Shown: in pieces, positions 49,583-59,408 of the stretch | Layout of the letters: every line of letters starts with the position of its first letter | How positions within the stretch are numbered: position 1 is the first letter of the stretch | Assembly: GCA_963790085.1 (NCBI GenBank) | Contig: CAWBNH010000013.1 | Location: forward strand, 496,001 to 560,000 | From: CAXMST01 sp963790085 | Lineage (GTDB): Bacteria > Actinomycetota > Thermoleophilia > Solirubrobacterales > 70-9 | Length of the DNA stretch: 64,000 nucleotides | Reading direction: 5' to 3' | Program-made: the position numbers and the translations under genes | Notes under the pieces: model-generated | Seen by the model: only the letters and a program-made list of their open reading frames with translations | What the model was told of the DNA's origin: nothing | Database searches by the model: none

Positions 49583-49790
49583 GATTCGAGGATTCCGGGG
49601 CAACAATGGCTCGCGAGAGCCCCGCGGAGTGGCGCCGACCGCAGCCCATTGATGCCTGGACCACCTCGCCGGGAGGCTGGGGTGCGGCCGACTACACCCG
49701 CGTGGCACCTGCGAAGACGGACGGATTCGCGGCGCTTTGAACAGGTCATGGTACCGGCACCCGGCGCTCGGCGGTAGTCCTCGCCACGCC

Positions 49791-50540
49791 TCAGGCGCGC
49801 CCCGCATCGAGCAGCCGGCGCAGGAATTTGCGCGTCTCCGGCGTCTGCGGATCCTCGAGAACCTGCTCCGGCGGGCCGACCTCGACCAGGCGACCCTCGT
49901 GCAGGAAGCCAACCCGGTCCGCCACCTCGCGCGCGAAGCCCATCTCGTGGGTGGCGAGCAGCATCGTCACACCCTCGTCCTTGAGCTCACGCACGGCCCG
50001 CAGGACGTCGCCGACCAGCTCCGGATCGAGGGCGCTGGTGATCTCGTCCAGCAGCATTGCCCGCGGCCGCGCCGCGAAGGCCCGGGCGATCGCCACCCGC
50101 TGCTGCTGTCCCCCCGACAGCCGCTCGGGGTTGTCGTCCTCACGGCCGTCTAGCCCGAAGCGGGCGAGCAGCTCGCGGGCGGCGGCCTCGGCCTCCGATC
50201 GGGGCACGCCCTGGCCCTTGTGGATGCCGAGCACGACGTTGTCGAGGACGTTCAGGTGCGGGAACAGGTTGTAGGCCTGGAAGATCAGACCGAGCCGGCG
50301 GCGCACGCCGACCGGGTCCACCGAGGGATCGGTGATCACCTCGCCGTCGAGGAAGATGTCACCGTCGTCGATCTCGGTCAGCAGGTCTACGCAGCGCAGC
50401 AGCGTCGACTTGCCGGAGCCCGAGGCGCCGATCAGCGCCACCGCCTCGTGCTCCTCGACAGCGAGGTCGATCCCGCCGAGCACCTGCAGCTCGCCGAACG
50501 ACTTGGTCACGCCCCTGATCTCGATCACCGGCGGGCTCAT
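49791..50540 (-). CDS. Polar amino-acid ABC transporter ATP-binding protein
   Basis: 249 aa. GlnQ/ArtP-type ATPase: Walker A GASGSGKST, Q-loop LIFQAYNLFPH, signature LSGGQQQR, Walker B MLLDEITSALDP and the THEMGFAREVADR switch region. It is the last gene of a three-gene operon (binding protein, permease, ATPase) and overlaps the permease by ATGA. Confidence 0.94.
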   Translation of the reverse strand: MSPPVIEIRGVTKSFGELQVLGGIDLAVEEHEAVALIGASGSGKSTLLRCVDLLTEIDDGDIFLDGEVITDPSVDPVGVRRRLGLIFQAYNLFPHLNVLDNVVLGIHKGQGVPRSEAEAAARELLARFGLDGREDDNPERLSGGQQQRVAIARAFAARPRAMLLDEITSALDPELVGDVLRAVRELKDEGVTMLLATHEMGFAREVADRVGFLHEGRLVEVGPPEQVLEDPQTPETRKFLRRLLDAGRA

Positions 50541-51379
50541 CGGTCCCGGCTTCGCTGCCAGCGGTCGAGCATTCGTGCCAGCGGGATCGTCACCGCCAGG
50601 TAGAGCAGCGCAGCTCCGAGCAGCGGCGTGTAGTTGAAGTCGGTGGCGGTCGCGATCTGGGCCTGGCGGAAGGCCTCCCCAGTGACTCCGATGATCGCGA
50701 TCAGAGCGACGTCCTTCTGCAGGGCGATGAAGTCGTTGAGCAGCGGCGGGCCCACGGATCGAACCGCCTGCGGCAGGACCACGTGCCGCATCGACTGTCG
50801 CTCGGTCAGGCCGACGGCGAGCGCGGCCTCTCTCTGGCTCGGGTGGACGGACCGCAGCCCGGCGCGGTAGACCTCGGCGACGTAGGCGCCGTAGGAGAGC
50901 GTCAGGGCGATCCCGCCGAGGATCACCGGCTCGGTCGGCAGCCAGTCGAGGGCGCCCCCCGATTCGGTGCTGCTGCTGACCAGCGCCGGCACGCCGAAGC
51001 CGATCAGGTAGACGAGCAGGATCGTCGGGATCCCGCGGAAGACGTCGGTGTAGACCACGGCGATCAAGCGCAGCGGGAAGAGCGCCGGAGCGGTCGATGT
51101 TCTGGCGAGGGCCACGATCAGGCCGAGGATCAGGATCGCGACCTCAGCCACCATGAAGACCCTGATGTCGAGCCAGAACGCCTTGAAGATGTCAGGGAAG
51201 GAGTCCCGGAAGACCTCCCATGAGAAGAACGTGCGCTGGACGTCCTCCCAGCCGGGGCTGGTGAGGATCGCGAGCGCCAGTCCGCCGATCACGACGACCG
51301 TGGAGACCGTGGCGATCAACAGGCCGCGGCGGTCCCGCCGCCGACGCTCCGCCGCGCGCTCGGCGCGGCGGTCGGTCAT
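50537..51379 (-). CDS. Polar amino-acid ABC transporter permease
   Basis: 280 aa. After one N-terminal helix and a cytoplasmic loop, the HisM-type core has five further helices with FRGIPTILLVYLIGFG and the EAA loop ALAVGLTERQSMRHVVLPQAV. The sequence is typical of glutamine/glutamate-type importers. It lies between the solute-binding lipoprotein (29-bp gap) and the ATPase. Confidence 0.93.
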   Translation of the reverse strand: MTDRRAERAAERRRRDRRGLLIATVSTVVVIGGLALAILTSPGWEDVQRTFFSWEVFRDSFPDIFKAFWLDIRVFMVAEVAILILGLIVALARTSTAPALFPLRLIAVVYTDVFRGIPTILLVYLIGFGVPALVSSSTESGGALDWLPTEPVILGGIALTLSYGAYVAEVYRAGLRSVHPSQREAALAVGLTERQSMRHVVLPQAVRSVGPPLLNDFIALQKDVALIAIIGVTGEAFRQAQIATATDFNYTPLLGAALLYLAVTIPLARMLDRWQRSRDR

Positions 51380-51408
51380 TCCCCCGCCCGCGGTCGGGGT
51401 GGCCGGTG

Positions 51409-52290
51409 CTACTCCAGCACCGGGGCTTGCGCTGCGTCGCTGATCCAGCGTTGGGTGAGCTCCTCGAGCTCGCCGGTCGACTCGAGCTCATCGATGGCCG
51501 CCGAGACGCAGCCGGTGAGCGGCGAGTCCTTGGCCAGCAACGCCCCCCACTCATCGCCGCCCGGGGCGGGGAACTGGCCGACGATCTCGCCCTTCGGCAC
51601 CTGGACCGCGGTGAGGAAGAAGGCGGTCGGCACGTCGACGACGATCGCGTCGACCTGGCCCTGCTTGAGGGCGCTGACGACGTCGTTGGAGGTGTCGAAC
51701 ACGCGCGGCTCGCTGCTCGGCTGGATCGAGGCCTCGACGGCCTCGAGGCTGGTCGTGCCGATCTGCACCCCGATGCTCGCGTCGGCGAAGTCGGCGAGGC
51801 TCGTCGCGTTCTCGAAGCCCGAGCCCCTGAGGGCGACCAGCGCCTGGTCGGCTGTGTAGTACGGCGACGAGAAGTCCACCGCCTCGGCCCGCTTCGGCGT
51901 GATCGAGATCTGGTTGACGTCGAAGTCGAAGTCCTTCGGTCCCGGCCGGTAGGAGGAGTTGAACGGCTCGACCACCCACTCGACGTCGCTCTCGGCATAG
52001 CCGAGCTTGTCGGCGATCGCATAGGCGACCGCGCTCTCGAAGCCCTGCCCGTTGGTCGGGTCGTCGTCCTCGAAGTACGGCGGGAAGGCAGGGGAATCGG
52101 TGGCGACGGTGAGCGTCCCGGAGCTCAGGGTCTCGAGCGAGTCGGGCGTGCAGTCGTCGAGCGAGACGGTGCCCGTGGTCGCTGACCCGGAGTCGCTTTC
52201 GCTGTCGTCGTCCCCGCAGCCCGCGACGACGAGCATCGCGACGCCGGCGAGCAGGGCGAGCAGGAAAACCAGGGGGCGACGTTCACTCAC
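51409..52290 (-). CDS. Amino-acid ABC transporter substrate-binding lipoprotein
   Basis: 293 aa from a GTG with GAGG upstream. A lipobox VVAGC (Cys25) follows a hydrophobic signal, then a Ser/Asp-rich linker and a PBP2-type fold beginning GTLTVATDSPAFPPYF, with FNSSYRPGPKDFDFDVNQIS and VQIGTTSLEA. It would bind a polar amino acid such as glutamine or glutamate outside the membrane. Confidence 0.93.
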   Translation of the reverse strand: MSERRPLVFLLALLAGVAMLVVAGCGDDDSESDSGSATTGTVSLDDCTPDSLETLSSGTLTVATDSPAFPPYFEDDDPTNGQGFESAVAYAIADKLGYAESDVEWVVEPFNSSYRPGPKDFDFDVNQISITPKRAEAVDFSSPYYTADQALVALRGSGFENATSLADFADASIGVQIGTTSLEAVEASIQPSSEPRVFDTSNDVVSALKQGQVDAIVVDVPTAFFLTAVQVPKGEIVGQFPAPGGDEWGALLAKDSPLTGCVSAAIDELESTGELEELTQRWISDAAQAPVLE

Positions 52291-52432
52291 TTCGGGACCT
52301 CACTGAGCTGCGCGGGACGGAACGGCGGCAATCCTACGCATCTGCGCCGCCGGAGGTCGGAGCGGTAGCGACCGGCCGTCGCGGGATCGACGCAGTCGGC
52401 GGGCGCTCGAGCGGGTTGTGGCAGCCGCCCGG

Positions 52433-52438
52433 TAGCCT
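52433..52438 (+). promoter_or_regulatory. -10 hexamer TAGCCT before the glyoxalase gene
   Basis: TAGCCT, 6 nt, ATG 52445; no Shine-Dalgarno sequence. The same hexamer occurs before prfB. Confidence 0.5.
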
Positions 52439-52444
52439 GGGCCC

Positions 52445-52825
52445 ATGCCTGAGCTGATCCACACCTGTTACCGCGTGCTCGACCTCGATCGCTCCGTCTC
52501 CTTCTACGAGAAGCTCGGCCTCGAGGAGATCAGGCGGATGCCGATTCGAGACGAGGCGACGAACTGCTTCATGGGCCTGCCGGGGGATGGCCCGCGGCTC
52601 GAGCTGACCTATAACCACGACGTCACCGAGCCCTACGAGATCGGCACCGGATACGGCCACATCGCGATCTCGGTCGACGATCTCGACGGCACCCTCGAGG
52701 GGCTGGCCGAGCTCGGGATCGAGCCCGAGCGGCCTCCCTACACGGTTCGCGAGGGCGGCTCGCGGCTGTGCTTCGTCCGCGACCCGGACGGCTACCGGAT
52801 CGAGCTGATCGAGAGCGCCGCCTAG
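52445..52825 (+). CDS. Glyoxalase I-like VOC protein
   Basis: 126 aa, one vicinal-oxygen-chelate domain. Typical GloA features are the start TCYRVLDLDRSVSFYEKLGLEE, the metal ligands His near 6 and Glu near 55, GYGHIAISVDD and the end FVRDPDGYRIELIE. GloA needs glutathione in most bacteria; in an actinobacterium mycothiol or another thiol may be used. The substrate is not proven. Confidence 0.88.
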   Translation: MPELIHTCYRVLDLDRSVSFYEKLGLEEIRRMPIRDEATNCFMGLPGDGPRLELTYNHDVTEPYEIGTGYGHIAISVDDLDGTLEGLAELGIEPERPPYTVREGGSRLCFVRDPDGYRIELIESAA

Positions 52826-52840
52826 CGCCCGCGCCACGGG

Positions 52841-54547
52841 TCAGTCGCCGGTGATCTCCCGAAGGTAGTAGTCGACCCCCGCACGGACGGTGCGGAAGCG
52901 CCGCCCGGCCGGCACCAGCCGATCGGGACCGATCGCTGCCAGCCCGTCCCGCAACGGCCCCCGTGCCCTGGCGATCATCACCGTCAGTCCGCGGTCCTCG
53001 AGCTCGGTCACCAGCTCAGCCAGGGCGTCGGCGCCGGTGATGTCGATGCTGGTCGTCGCCGAGGCGTCGAGCAGCACGGCGCGGGGCGGCGTCTCGGCGG
53101 CATCGATCAGCTCCCGGACCTGTTCCTGAAAGTGGGTTGCGTTGGCGAAGAACAGCTCCGCGCTCCAGCGCATGATCAGCAGGCCGGGCTCGGTCCGGGC
53201 ATCGGGCTCGCGGGCGATGTCGACGTAGCTGGCGCCCCCGGGGCGGCGGCCGAGCAGGGCGACGTGGGGCCTGCTGGCGCGGTAGAGAAGCGCGAGCAGC
53301 GTTGCCCCGACGCCGATCAGCACGCCCTGCAGGATCCCGAGCAGCAGCGTTCCCGCGAAGGTCACCGCCGCCGAGGCGAGATCGAACCGGGCCGGCAGCC
53401 AGACGGCGCGGTCGTCGTGGCGGCGCTGGAGGTGATGGAGGCGGCGAATCTCCTCGGTGTTGATCAGGCCGAGGACGGCGACGACGATGATTGCCCCGAG
53501 GACCGCAACCGGGAGGTCCGCGAGCAGGTCCGTGAGGCCGAGCAGGAAGACCGCTACGACCGCCGCGGTGACCAGCTGGGCGATCTGGGTCTTCGCTCCG
53601 GCCGAGTCGTTGAGCGCGCTCTGCGAGAAGCTGCCGTCGACCGGGAAGCCCTGAAACAGCCCAGCGCCCGCGTTCGCGGCGCCGCTGGCGATCAGCTCCT
53701 GGTTCGGGTCGATTCGGTAGCGGTAGCGGGTCGCGTACTCGCGCGAGACGGCGATCGTCTCGACATAGACGAGCAGTGCCACTGCGGCCGCGGCGCCGAA
53801 CAGCTCCGGGACGTCGCCGAGGTCAGGCAGCTTCGGCGCCGGCAGGCCCGCGGGCACCGATCCGACCACGGCCACCCCTTCGGTCTCCGCGAGGTCGAGC
53901 AGCGAGACGATTGCGATCCCGGCGACGACGACGATCAGGCCCGCCGGCAGCCCGGGAAGCCAGCGCCCGAGGCCGATGAGGACGATGATCGCGCCCGCCC
54001 CGAGCGCGAGCGTCGCGCCGCTCGTGTCACCGAGCGAGCCTCCGAGCTCCCAGAGGATGCCGAGGAAGGTGTCGCTGTCAACCTCGACCCCGAACACCTT
54101 CGGTAGCTGGCTGGCGATGATGATCAGCGCCGCGGCGGCGGTGAAGCCCGTCAGCACCGGCGCCGAGAGGAAGTCCGCGACGAACCCGAGCCGCAGCAGA
54201 CCGGCGGCCAGCAGCAGGCCGCCGGAGATCAGCGCGAGCAACGCAGCGAAGCCGACGGCGGCCCCCGCCTCCGCGCCGACCAGCAAGCCGCTGAGGCTGG
54301 CGGCGACGAGGATCGAGAGGGTCGAGCCGGGACCGATCTGGAGCTGGCGCGAGGTGCCGAGTGCCACGTAGAGAACCGGCGGGATGACCGACGCGTAGAG
54401 ACCGTAGACGGCGGGCAGGCCGGCGAGCTGCGCGTAGGCGAGGGCCGCAGGGATCGTCGCCGCGGAGACCGTCAGGCCGGCGACCAGGTCGGAGCGCAGC
54501 CACTCCCGCCGGTAGCTCCCGAGCCAATCTCGAATCGGGAGCTTCAC
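52841..54547 (-). CDS. SulP-family anion transporter with STAS domain
   Basis: 568 aa from the GTG at 54547. A SulP fold of about 12 helices begins AGLTVSAATIPAALAYAQLA with VYGLYASVIPP; the central VDGSFSQSALNDSAGAKTQ loop is well conserved. A C-terminal STAS domain (about residues 430-555, AVLLDASATTSIDITGADAL) probably regulates it. SulP proteins import sulfate, bicarbonate or other anions; no carbonic anhydrase is next to it. Confidence 0.93.
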   Translation of the reverse strand: MKLPIRDWLGSYRREWLRSDLVAGLTVSAATIPAALAYAQLAGLPAVYGLYASVIPPVLYVALGTSRQLQIGPGSTLSILVAASLSGLLVGAEAGAAVGFAALLALISGGLLLAAGLLRLGFVADFLSAPVLTGFTAAAALIIIASQLPKVFGVEVDSDTFLGILWELGGSLGDTSGATLALGAGAIIVLIGLGRWLPGLPAGLIVVVAGIAIVSLLDLAETEGVAVVGSVPAGLPAPKLPDLGDVPELFGAAAAVALLVYVETIAVSREYATRYRYRIDPNQELIASGAANAGAGLFQGFPVDGSFSQSALNDSAGAKTQIAQLVTAAVVAVFLLGLTDLLADLPVAVLGAIIVVAVLGLINTEEIRRLHHLQRRHDDRAVWLPARFDLASAAVTFAGTLLLGILQGVLIGVGATLLALLYRASRPHVALLGRRPGGASYVDIAREPDARTEPGLLIMRWSAELFFANATHFQEQVRELIDAAETPPRAVLLDASATTSIDITGADALAELVTELEDRGLTVMIARARGPLRDGLAAIGPDRLVPAGRRFRTVRAGVDYYLREITGD

Positions 54548-54691
54548 GCCGGCCTGGCGCCGCCGCCTACTGTCGCCTGAACCGGCAGCGGGCGGCGTTC
54601 GCGGGGCCTGGCCCTGGGCGAGCCGAGCGGGTACCCTTTCGCCACACGTCCACCGAGCCGCACACCGCGGATGTAGGGGCCCGAATCCGGC

Positions 54692-56082
54692 ATGGCCGAG
54701 CGAACGTATCAGGTGTCTGACGCAGGTCCCGAAGCCCATCGGCAGCTTCCTCCCGGGCCGCGGATGCCGAAGGCGCTTCAGACGCTCGGCTGGTGGGCCC
54801 GCCCGACCGCGTTTCTCGAGCAGTGTCGGCGCCGCTACGGTCGTCGGTTCACGATCCGCTTTGCCGGCGAGCGTCCGTTCGTCCTGATCTCCGACCCCGA
54901 CGAGCTCAAGCAGGTCTTCACGGCGCCGCCCGATGTGCTCCATCCCGGGGAGGGGGCGCGGATCCTCGAGCCGGTGGTCGGGCCGAACTCGATCCTGCTG
55001 CTCGACGAGGACGCGCACATGAGCCAGAAGCGCCTCCTGATGCCGGCCTTCCACGGCGAGCGAATGCAGGGTCTCTCTGCCCTCGTCGCCGAGATCGCGC
55101 GGGCGGAGATCGAGCGCTGGCCGCGGGGCGAGGCAGCACCGATCCACGCCCGGACGCAGGCCCTGACCCTCGAGGTGATCCTGCGGGCGGTCTTCGGCCT
55201 CGAGGCCGGCTCCCGCCTCGATGAGCTGCGTCGGGCACTGACCGAGATGCTCGATTTCGGGCTCAGCCCGATCAGCCTCTTCCCCCCGCGCAGCGGGCGC
55301 CGTTCGGCCGCGGTCCGTGGGCCGGGTTCGTCAATGCAAGGGCGCGGGCGGACGAGTTGATCTACGCCGAGATCGCGGAGCGCCGCCGCGCTGCTGCGAC
55401 CGACGGCGACGACGTGCTCGCCGCCCTGCTCCCGGCAACCCACGGTGACGGAACGCCGATGTCCGATGAGGAGATCCACGACGAGTTACTGACCCTGCTG
55501 GTCGCCGGCCACGAGACGACCGCCACCTCGCTCTCCTGGGCGCTCGAGCGGCTCGCTCGCCACCCCGCGGTGCTCGAACGGCTGCGGGACGAGGTGGAGG
55601 CCGACGACTCCGACGAGTACCTGACGGCGACGATCCGGGAGGTGCTCAGGCGCCGGCCGGTGCTGGCCAACGCCGCGCCGCGAACGACGAAGAAGCCCTA
55701 CGAGGTCGGCGGCATCACCTACCCGGTGGACGTGCACCTGATCGCGAGCGCCTGGCTGGTCCACCACGATCCGGCGGTGTATCCGGATCCCTATGCGTTC
55801 CGGCCGGAGCGCTTCCTCGAGGCAGATCCGGGGACCTACACCTGGATCCCGTTCGGCGGTGGGAGGCGACGATGCATCGGCGCCAACTTCGCGCTGATGG
55901 AGATGTCGATCGTGCTCAAGGAACTGCTCCGCACGACGGAGATCGAGCTCGCCGACGGCGCCTTCGAGCCGACCCGTCGCCGGGCGATAACGGTTGCCCC
56001 GTCTCGCGGCGCGGTCACCACCTTGACGCCCCGCGGCGCCCGTCCAGCGCGGCCGTCCGGGGCCACGCTGAGCACCGGCTAG
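54692..56082 (+). pseudogene. Cytochrome P450, frameshifted
   Basis: The first part to about 55284 is a normal P450 N-terminus (LISDPDELKQVF, LLLDEDAHMSQKRLLMPAFHGE). The rest is in another frame from 55285 on (QRAPFGRGPW, AGHETTATSLSW, ExxR in REVLRRRP, heme loop FGGGRRRCIG). One missing C in a run at 55282-55287 (six instead of seven) restores a 463-aa enzyme. The protein is otherwise intact, so a sequencing error or a very recent loss is likely. The substrate is unknown. Confidence 0.85.
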
Positions 56083-57155
56083 GCGCCGATCCCCGCTTCC
56101 AGCAGCCGCTCGCGGAGCGCTCCCATCGCCGCGAGCAGCGAGATCCGCGTCCGGATGCCGATCGGGCCAGACTCGCCGTCGCGCTCGCGGGCGATCATCG
56201 CGACGTTGACCAGAGTTCGCTCCGGCCCGCGCCAGGTCCCCCACGGTGAGGTCCGGTACTCGGCACCGAGCACGAGCTCCTCGGTGAGCTCATCGACGGC
56301 GCCGCCGGCGCCCTCGGGCACGTGTCGGATCAGGTACTCCCAGTAGCCGACCAGCTCCTCGAGCCGCTCGACCCCGCAGAGCGGTCCGTGGCCCGGGACG
56401 ATCGTCTCCGGCTCGAGCTCGGCGATTCGCTCCAGCGCCGTGACCCAGTTCTCCGCCGGCCCGGCCCACATGATCGGGGTGACGCCGCTGAAGACGATGT
56501 CGCCGCTGAGGACGACGGCGGCGTCGGGAACCCAGACGATCGCGTCGCCCCGCGTGTGCGCCGGACCGACCTCGATCAGCTCGAGCTTGCGGCCGCCGAC
56601 CTCGATCTCGAGCACGCCGTTGAAGCGACGGGTCGGCAGTCGTGGGGTGCTGCCGTCGAAGTCATAGGCGCCGAGCGCCTCACCGAACGCCGCGAGGCCG
56701 CGAAGGCGATCCCGTCCCGGAGTCAACGGCAGGTCGGCCAGCCGGCCGGCGATCTTCGGGAGCGGCCGCATCCGCGTCAACATCGAGGGCGGCTCATCCG
56801 CCATCTGGGCGGCGGCCGGCGCGGTGGCGATGATCTCCGCCCCCGCGAGCAGGCCGTTGCCGTACCAGTGGTCCCCGTCCCCGTGGGTGTTGATCAGCAC
56901 CTCGATCGGCGCCCCGTCCCTTGCCGGCGCCAGCGCGTCGAGCATCCGCCGGGTCAGTCGCTCGTCCCAGAGGGTGTCGACCAGGGCGCTTGCACCAGCG
57001 CCGACGACAAGTCCGGCGTTCGATTCGCCGAGGTCCCCGTTTGGCTGGATCCAGGCGAAGACCCCGGCGCCCGCCTCCTGAACGCCGCCGTCGAACTCCG
57101 GCCGGTTGCCGAGCGGCGTGAGTGGCTGATCGGCAGCTGCCTGCGAGGCCTCCAT
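56079..57155 (-). CDS. MBL-fold metallo-hydrolase
   Basis: 358 aa. The zinc motif reads NTHGDGDHWYGN (H91, D93, D95, H96): the second His of HxHxDH is Asp, as seen in one branch of the family. Later ligands are in GPAHTRGDAIVWVP, VLSGDIVF and the VPGHGPL loop. The substrate is not apparent. Its stop overlaps that of the P450. Confidence 0.87.
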   Translation of the reverse strand: MEASQAAADQPLTPLGNRPEFDGGVQEAGAGVFAWIQPNGDLGESNAGLVVGAGASALVDTLWDERLTRRMLDALAPARDGAPIEVLINTHGDGDHWYGNGLLAGAEIIATAPAAAQMADEPPSMLTRMRPLPKIAGRLADLPLTPGRDRLRGLAAFGEALGAYDFDGSTPRLPTRRFNGVLEIEVGGRKLELIEVGPAHTRGDAIVWVPDAAVVLSGDIVFSGVTPIMWAGPAENWVTALERIAELEPETIVPGHGPLCGVERLEELVGYWEYLIRHVPEGAGGAVDELTEELVLGAEYRTSPWGTWRGPERTLVNVAMIARERDGESGPIGIRTRISLLAAMGALRERLLEAGIGA

Positions 57156-57202
57156 CGGGCGGGGACGCTAGCAGCGCCGCGGGGCACCGCGGCACCGTCC
57201 AT

Positions 57203-57208
57203 TACCGT
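57203..57208 (+). promoter_or_regulatory. -10 hexamer TACCGT before the M20 peptidase gene
   Basis: TACCGT, 7 nt, ATG 57216; no Shine-Dalgarno sequence. Confidence 0.45.
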
Positions 57209-57215
57209 GCCGCCG

Positions 57216-58367
57216 ATGAATGCGGACGTCTGGAGGCAGTGGATCGCGGAGGGGGCGCGGCGGATCGCCGAGCGCGCCGAGCGCGATCTCGCCGCACTCG
57301 TCGACGTCTCCTCTCCGTCCGGGGACATCGAGGCGGCGGAGTCCGTCGTCGCGGTCGCCACGGCCCTGCTTCCGGAGGGCGTGGGGGTCGAGCGTCTCGA
57401 GTGCTCGTCTCCCGACCATGCCGAGGACCTCCTCGCCCGCGCGACCGGCGAGGGCCAGGGGAGGCTGCTGCTCCTGGGTCATCTCGACACGGTCGTTCCC
57501 CACAACGGCCATCATCCGCTGCGGCGGGACGGGGAGCTGCTCAGGGGGCCGGGAACGATCGACATGAAGGGCGGCGTGGCGCTGTCGCTCGGTGTCCTGC
57601 GGACGCTGGTCCAGCGGCCTGAGATGTTCGCGGAGGTGGACCTCTTGCTCGTGGTCGACGAGGAGTGGCGGGCAGCGCCGTTCGCTCACGCGCAGCGGTT
57701 CGCGTCCTACGATGCCTGCCTCTGCTTCGAGGGTGGCGAGTTGACCCCCGAGGGCGACGATGCCGTCGTCGTTGCCCGCAAGGCCGCCGGCACGATCAGG
57801 GTCGAGGCCTCGGGCCGCGCATCGCATTCCGGCTCCGCGCCCGACGCGGGTCGCAACGCCCTGCTCGCCCTCTCCCGCGCGGCGGCGCTTGCCGCCGATC
57901 ACCACGATCCAGGAGGGGGAGAGCGCCTGACGGTGGTGCCGACGATCCTTCGTGCGGGCGATGCGTTCAACGTCGTGCCGGCCGCGGGCGAGTTGTTCCT
58001 CGACGTCAGGGCGGCGCGGCTCGCGGCGGTCGAGGCGGTGCTCGGCGCGGTACCGGAGGAGATCGACGGCGTTGCTCTGAGCGCTGAGATGATCCGCCGC
58101 TGGCCGGCAATGGACATGAAGGACAGCGCGCGCCCGGCGCTGGCCCGGGCGACCGACCTGCTCGAACGGCCGGTCCGCGGGATCGAGCGCGGCGGCGCCA
58201 GCGACGCCAGCCACCTAGCTGCCGGGGCGCCGCTGCTGGCGATCGACGGGCTCGGGCCGCTCGGCGGCGGCTCACACGCGCCGGACGAGCACGTCGTCGC
58301 CGCCTCGCTCCGCTCCCGGGCGGAGGTCGCGCTGGCGCTCGTCGCGGCCGTGCTCGGCGCGCCCTGA
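57216..58367 (+). CDS. M20-family metallopeptidase
   Basis: 383 aa. Di-metal site residues are H89 and D91 (GHLDTVVP), D116 (GTIDMKGG), E149-E150 (VVDEEW) and a late His near the C-terminus (GGGSHAPDEHV). The lid domain has RASHSGSAPDAGRNAL. This fits the carboxypeptidase G2/ArgE-like branch. It is divergent from the MBL gene. Confidence 0.9.
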   Translation: MNADVWRQWIAEGARRIAERAERDLAALVDVSSPSGDIEAAESVVAVATALLPEGVGVERLECSSPDHAEDLLARATGEGQGRLLLLGHLDTVVPHNGHHPLRRDGELLRGPGTIDMKGGVALSLGVLRTLVQRPEMFAEVDLLLVVDEEWRAAPFAHAQRFASYDACLCFEGGELTPEGDDAVVVARKAAGTIRVEASGRASHSGSAPDAGRNALLALSRAAALAADHHDPGGGERLTVVPTILRAGDAFNVVPAAGELFLDVRAARLAAVEAVLGAVPEEIDGVALSAEMIRRWPAMDMKDSARPALARATDLLERPVRGIERGGASDASHLAAGAPLLAIDGLGPLGGGSHAPDEHVVAASLRSRAEVALALVAAVLGAP

Positions 58368-58459
58368 GCTCCGGCTCCGCACCGACGGCCGGGGTTCGCA
58401 ATCATGACCTGGCCAACTGGCCAATAGGGGTTTCATCAGCAACCGATAGGAGATCGCGA

Positions 58460-59353
58460 ATGGCGCGCAAGCAGGTCAAGTCCGTGTCCGGCAAGGTGGT
58501 GGCGATCACCGGAGGCGCCCAGGGGATCGGCAAGGCCACGGCCGCTGCCCTGATCCGGCGCGGCGCCAGGGTTGCGATCGGCGACCTCGACCTGGAGCTC
58601 GCGGAGAAGACCGCCGCCGAGCTCGGCGGGAACTGCGTCGCCTTCGACCTCGACGTGACCAGCAGGTCGAGCTTCGCCGCGTTCCTCGATGCTGCCGAGA
58701 AGGAGCTGGGCCCGATCGACGTGGTGATCAACAACGCGGGGATCATGCCGCTGAGCATGCTGGCCGACGAGAGCGACGAGGTTGCGAAGCTCCAGGTCGA
58801 CATCAACCTGCACGGGGTGATCTTCGGGACGAAGCTCGCGATCACCCGGATGGTGCCCCGCCGCACCGGTCACATCGTCAACATCGCCAGCCAGGCGGGC
58901 AAGGCCGGATTCCCCGGCGGCGCCACCTACTGTGCGACCAAGCACGCCGTCGTCGGCCTCTCCGAGGCGGCCCGGCTGGAGTTGCGCGATACCGGCGTCG
59001 AGGTCTCGGTCGTGATGCCGGCCGTCGTCAACACCGAGCTCGGCTCGGGACTGCACGAGGCGCGCGGGGTCAAGACGCTGGAGCCCGAGGAGGTGGCCGA
59101 AGCGATCGTCGAGGCGATCGAGACCAACCGCTTCGACGTCTGGGTGCCGCGGAACACGGCAGCGATCGCGACCGTCATGAACGTCGTTCCGCGTCGCGGC
59201 CGGGAGGCGATTGCCCGGTTCCTGAAGGCCGACGACATCCTCGCCACGCCCGACCGCGGCGCCCGCGCCGGCTATGAGGACCGCGCCGCGCAGAGCAAGT
59301 CCGAGGCCGCCGCCGCAGAGGTGGCGGAGGCGGAGGAAGCCTCCAAGGGCTGA
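58460..59353 (+). CDS. Short-chain dehydrogenase/reductase
   Basis: 297 aa with TAGGAGAT before the ATG. The NAD(P) motif TGGAQGIG is at 17-24, Ser144, Tyr157 and Lys161 (YCATK) form the catalytic triad, and NNAG lies near 91. The C-terminal 40 residues are a charged Ala/Glu-rich tail unusual for SDRs. The substrate is unknown. A rho-independent terminator follows. Confidence 0.92.
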   Translation: MARKQVKSVSGKVVAITGGAQGIGKATAAALIRRGARVAIGDLDLELAEKTAAELGGNCVAFDLDVTSRSSFAAFLDAAEKELGPIDVVINNAGIMPLSMLADESDEVAKLQVDINLHGVIFGTKLAITRMVPRRTGHIVNIASQAGKAGFPGGATYCATKHAVVGLSEAARLELRDTGVEVSVVMPAVVNTELGSGLHEARGVKTLEPEEVAEAIVEAIETNRFDVWVPRNTAAIATVMNVVPRRGREAIARFLKADDILATPDRGARAGYEDRAAQSKSEAAAAEVAEAEEASKG

Positions 59354-59361
59354 GCGGAGCA

Positions 59362-59387
59362 GGGGCGGCCGCCCGGGCCGCCCCTTT
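59362..59387 (+). terminator. Rho-independent terminator after the SDR gene
   Basis: GGGGCGGCC pairs perfectly with GGCCGCCCC around a 5-nt loop and is followed by TTT. It stands 8 bp after the SDR stop and faces the convergent lipoprotein gene. Confidence 0.8.
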
Positions 59388-59408
59388 CATGACTGCGGTC
59401 GGCCGGTC

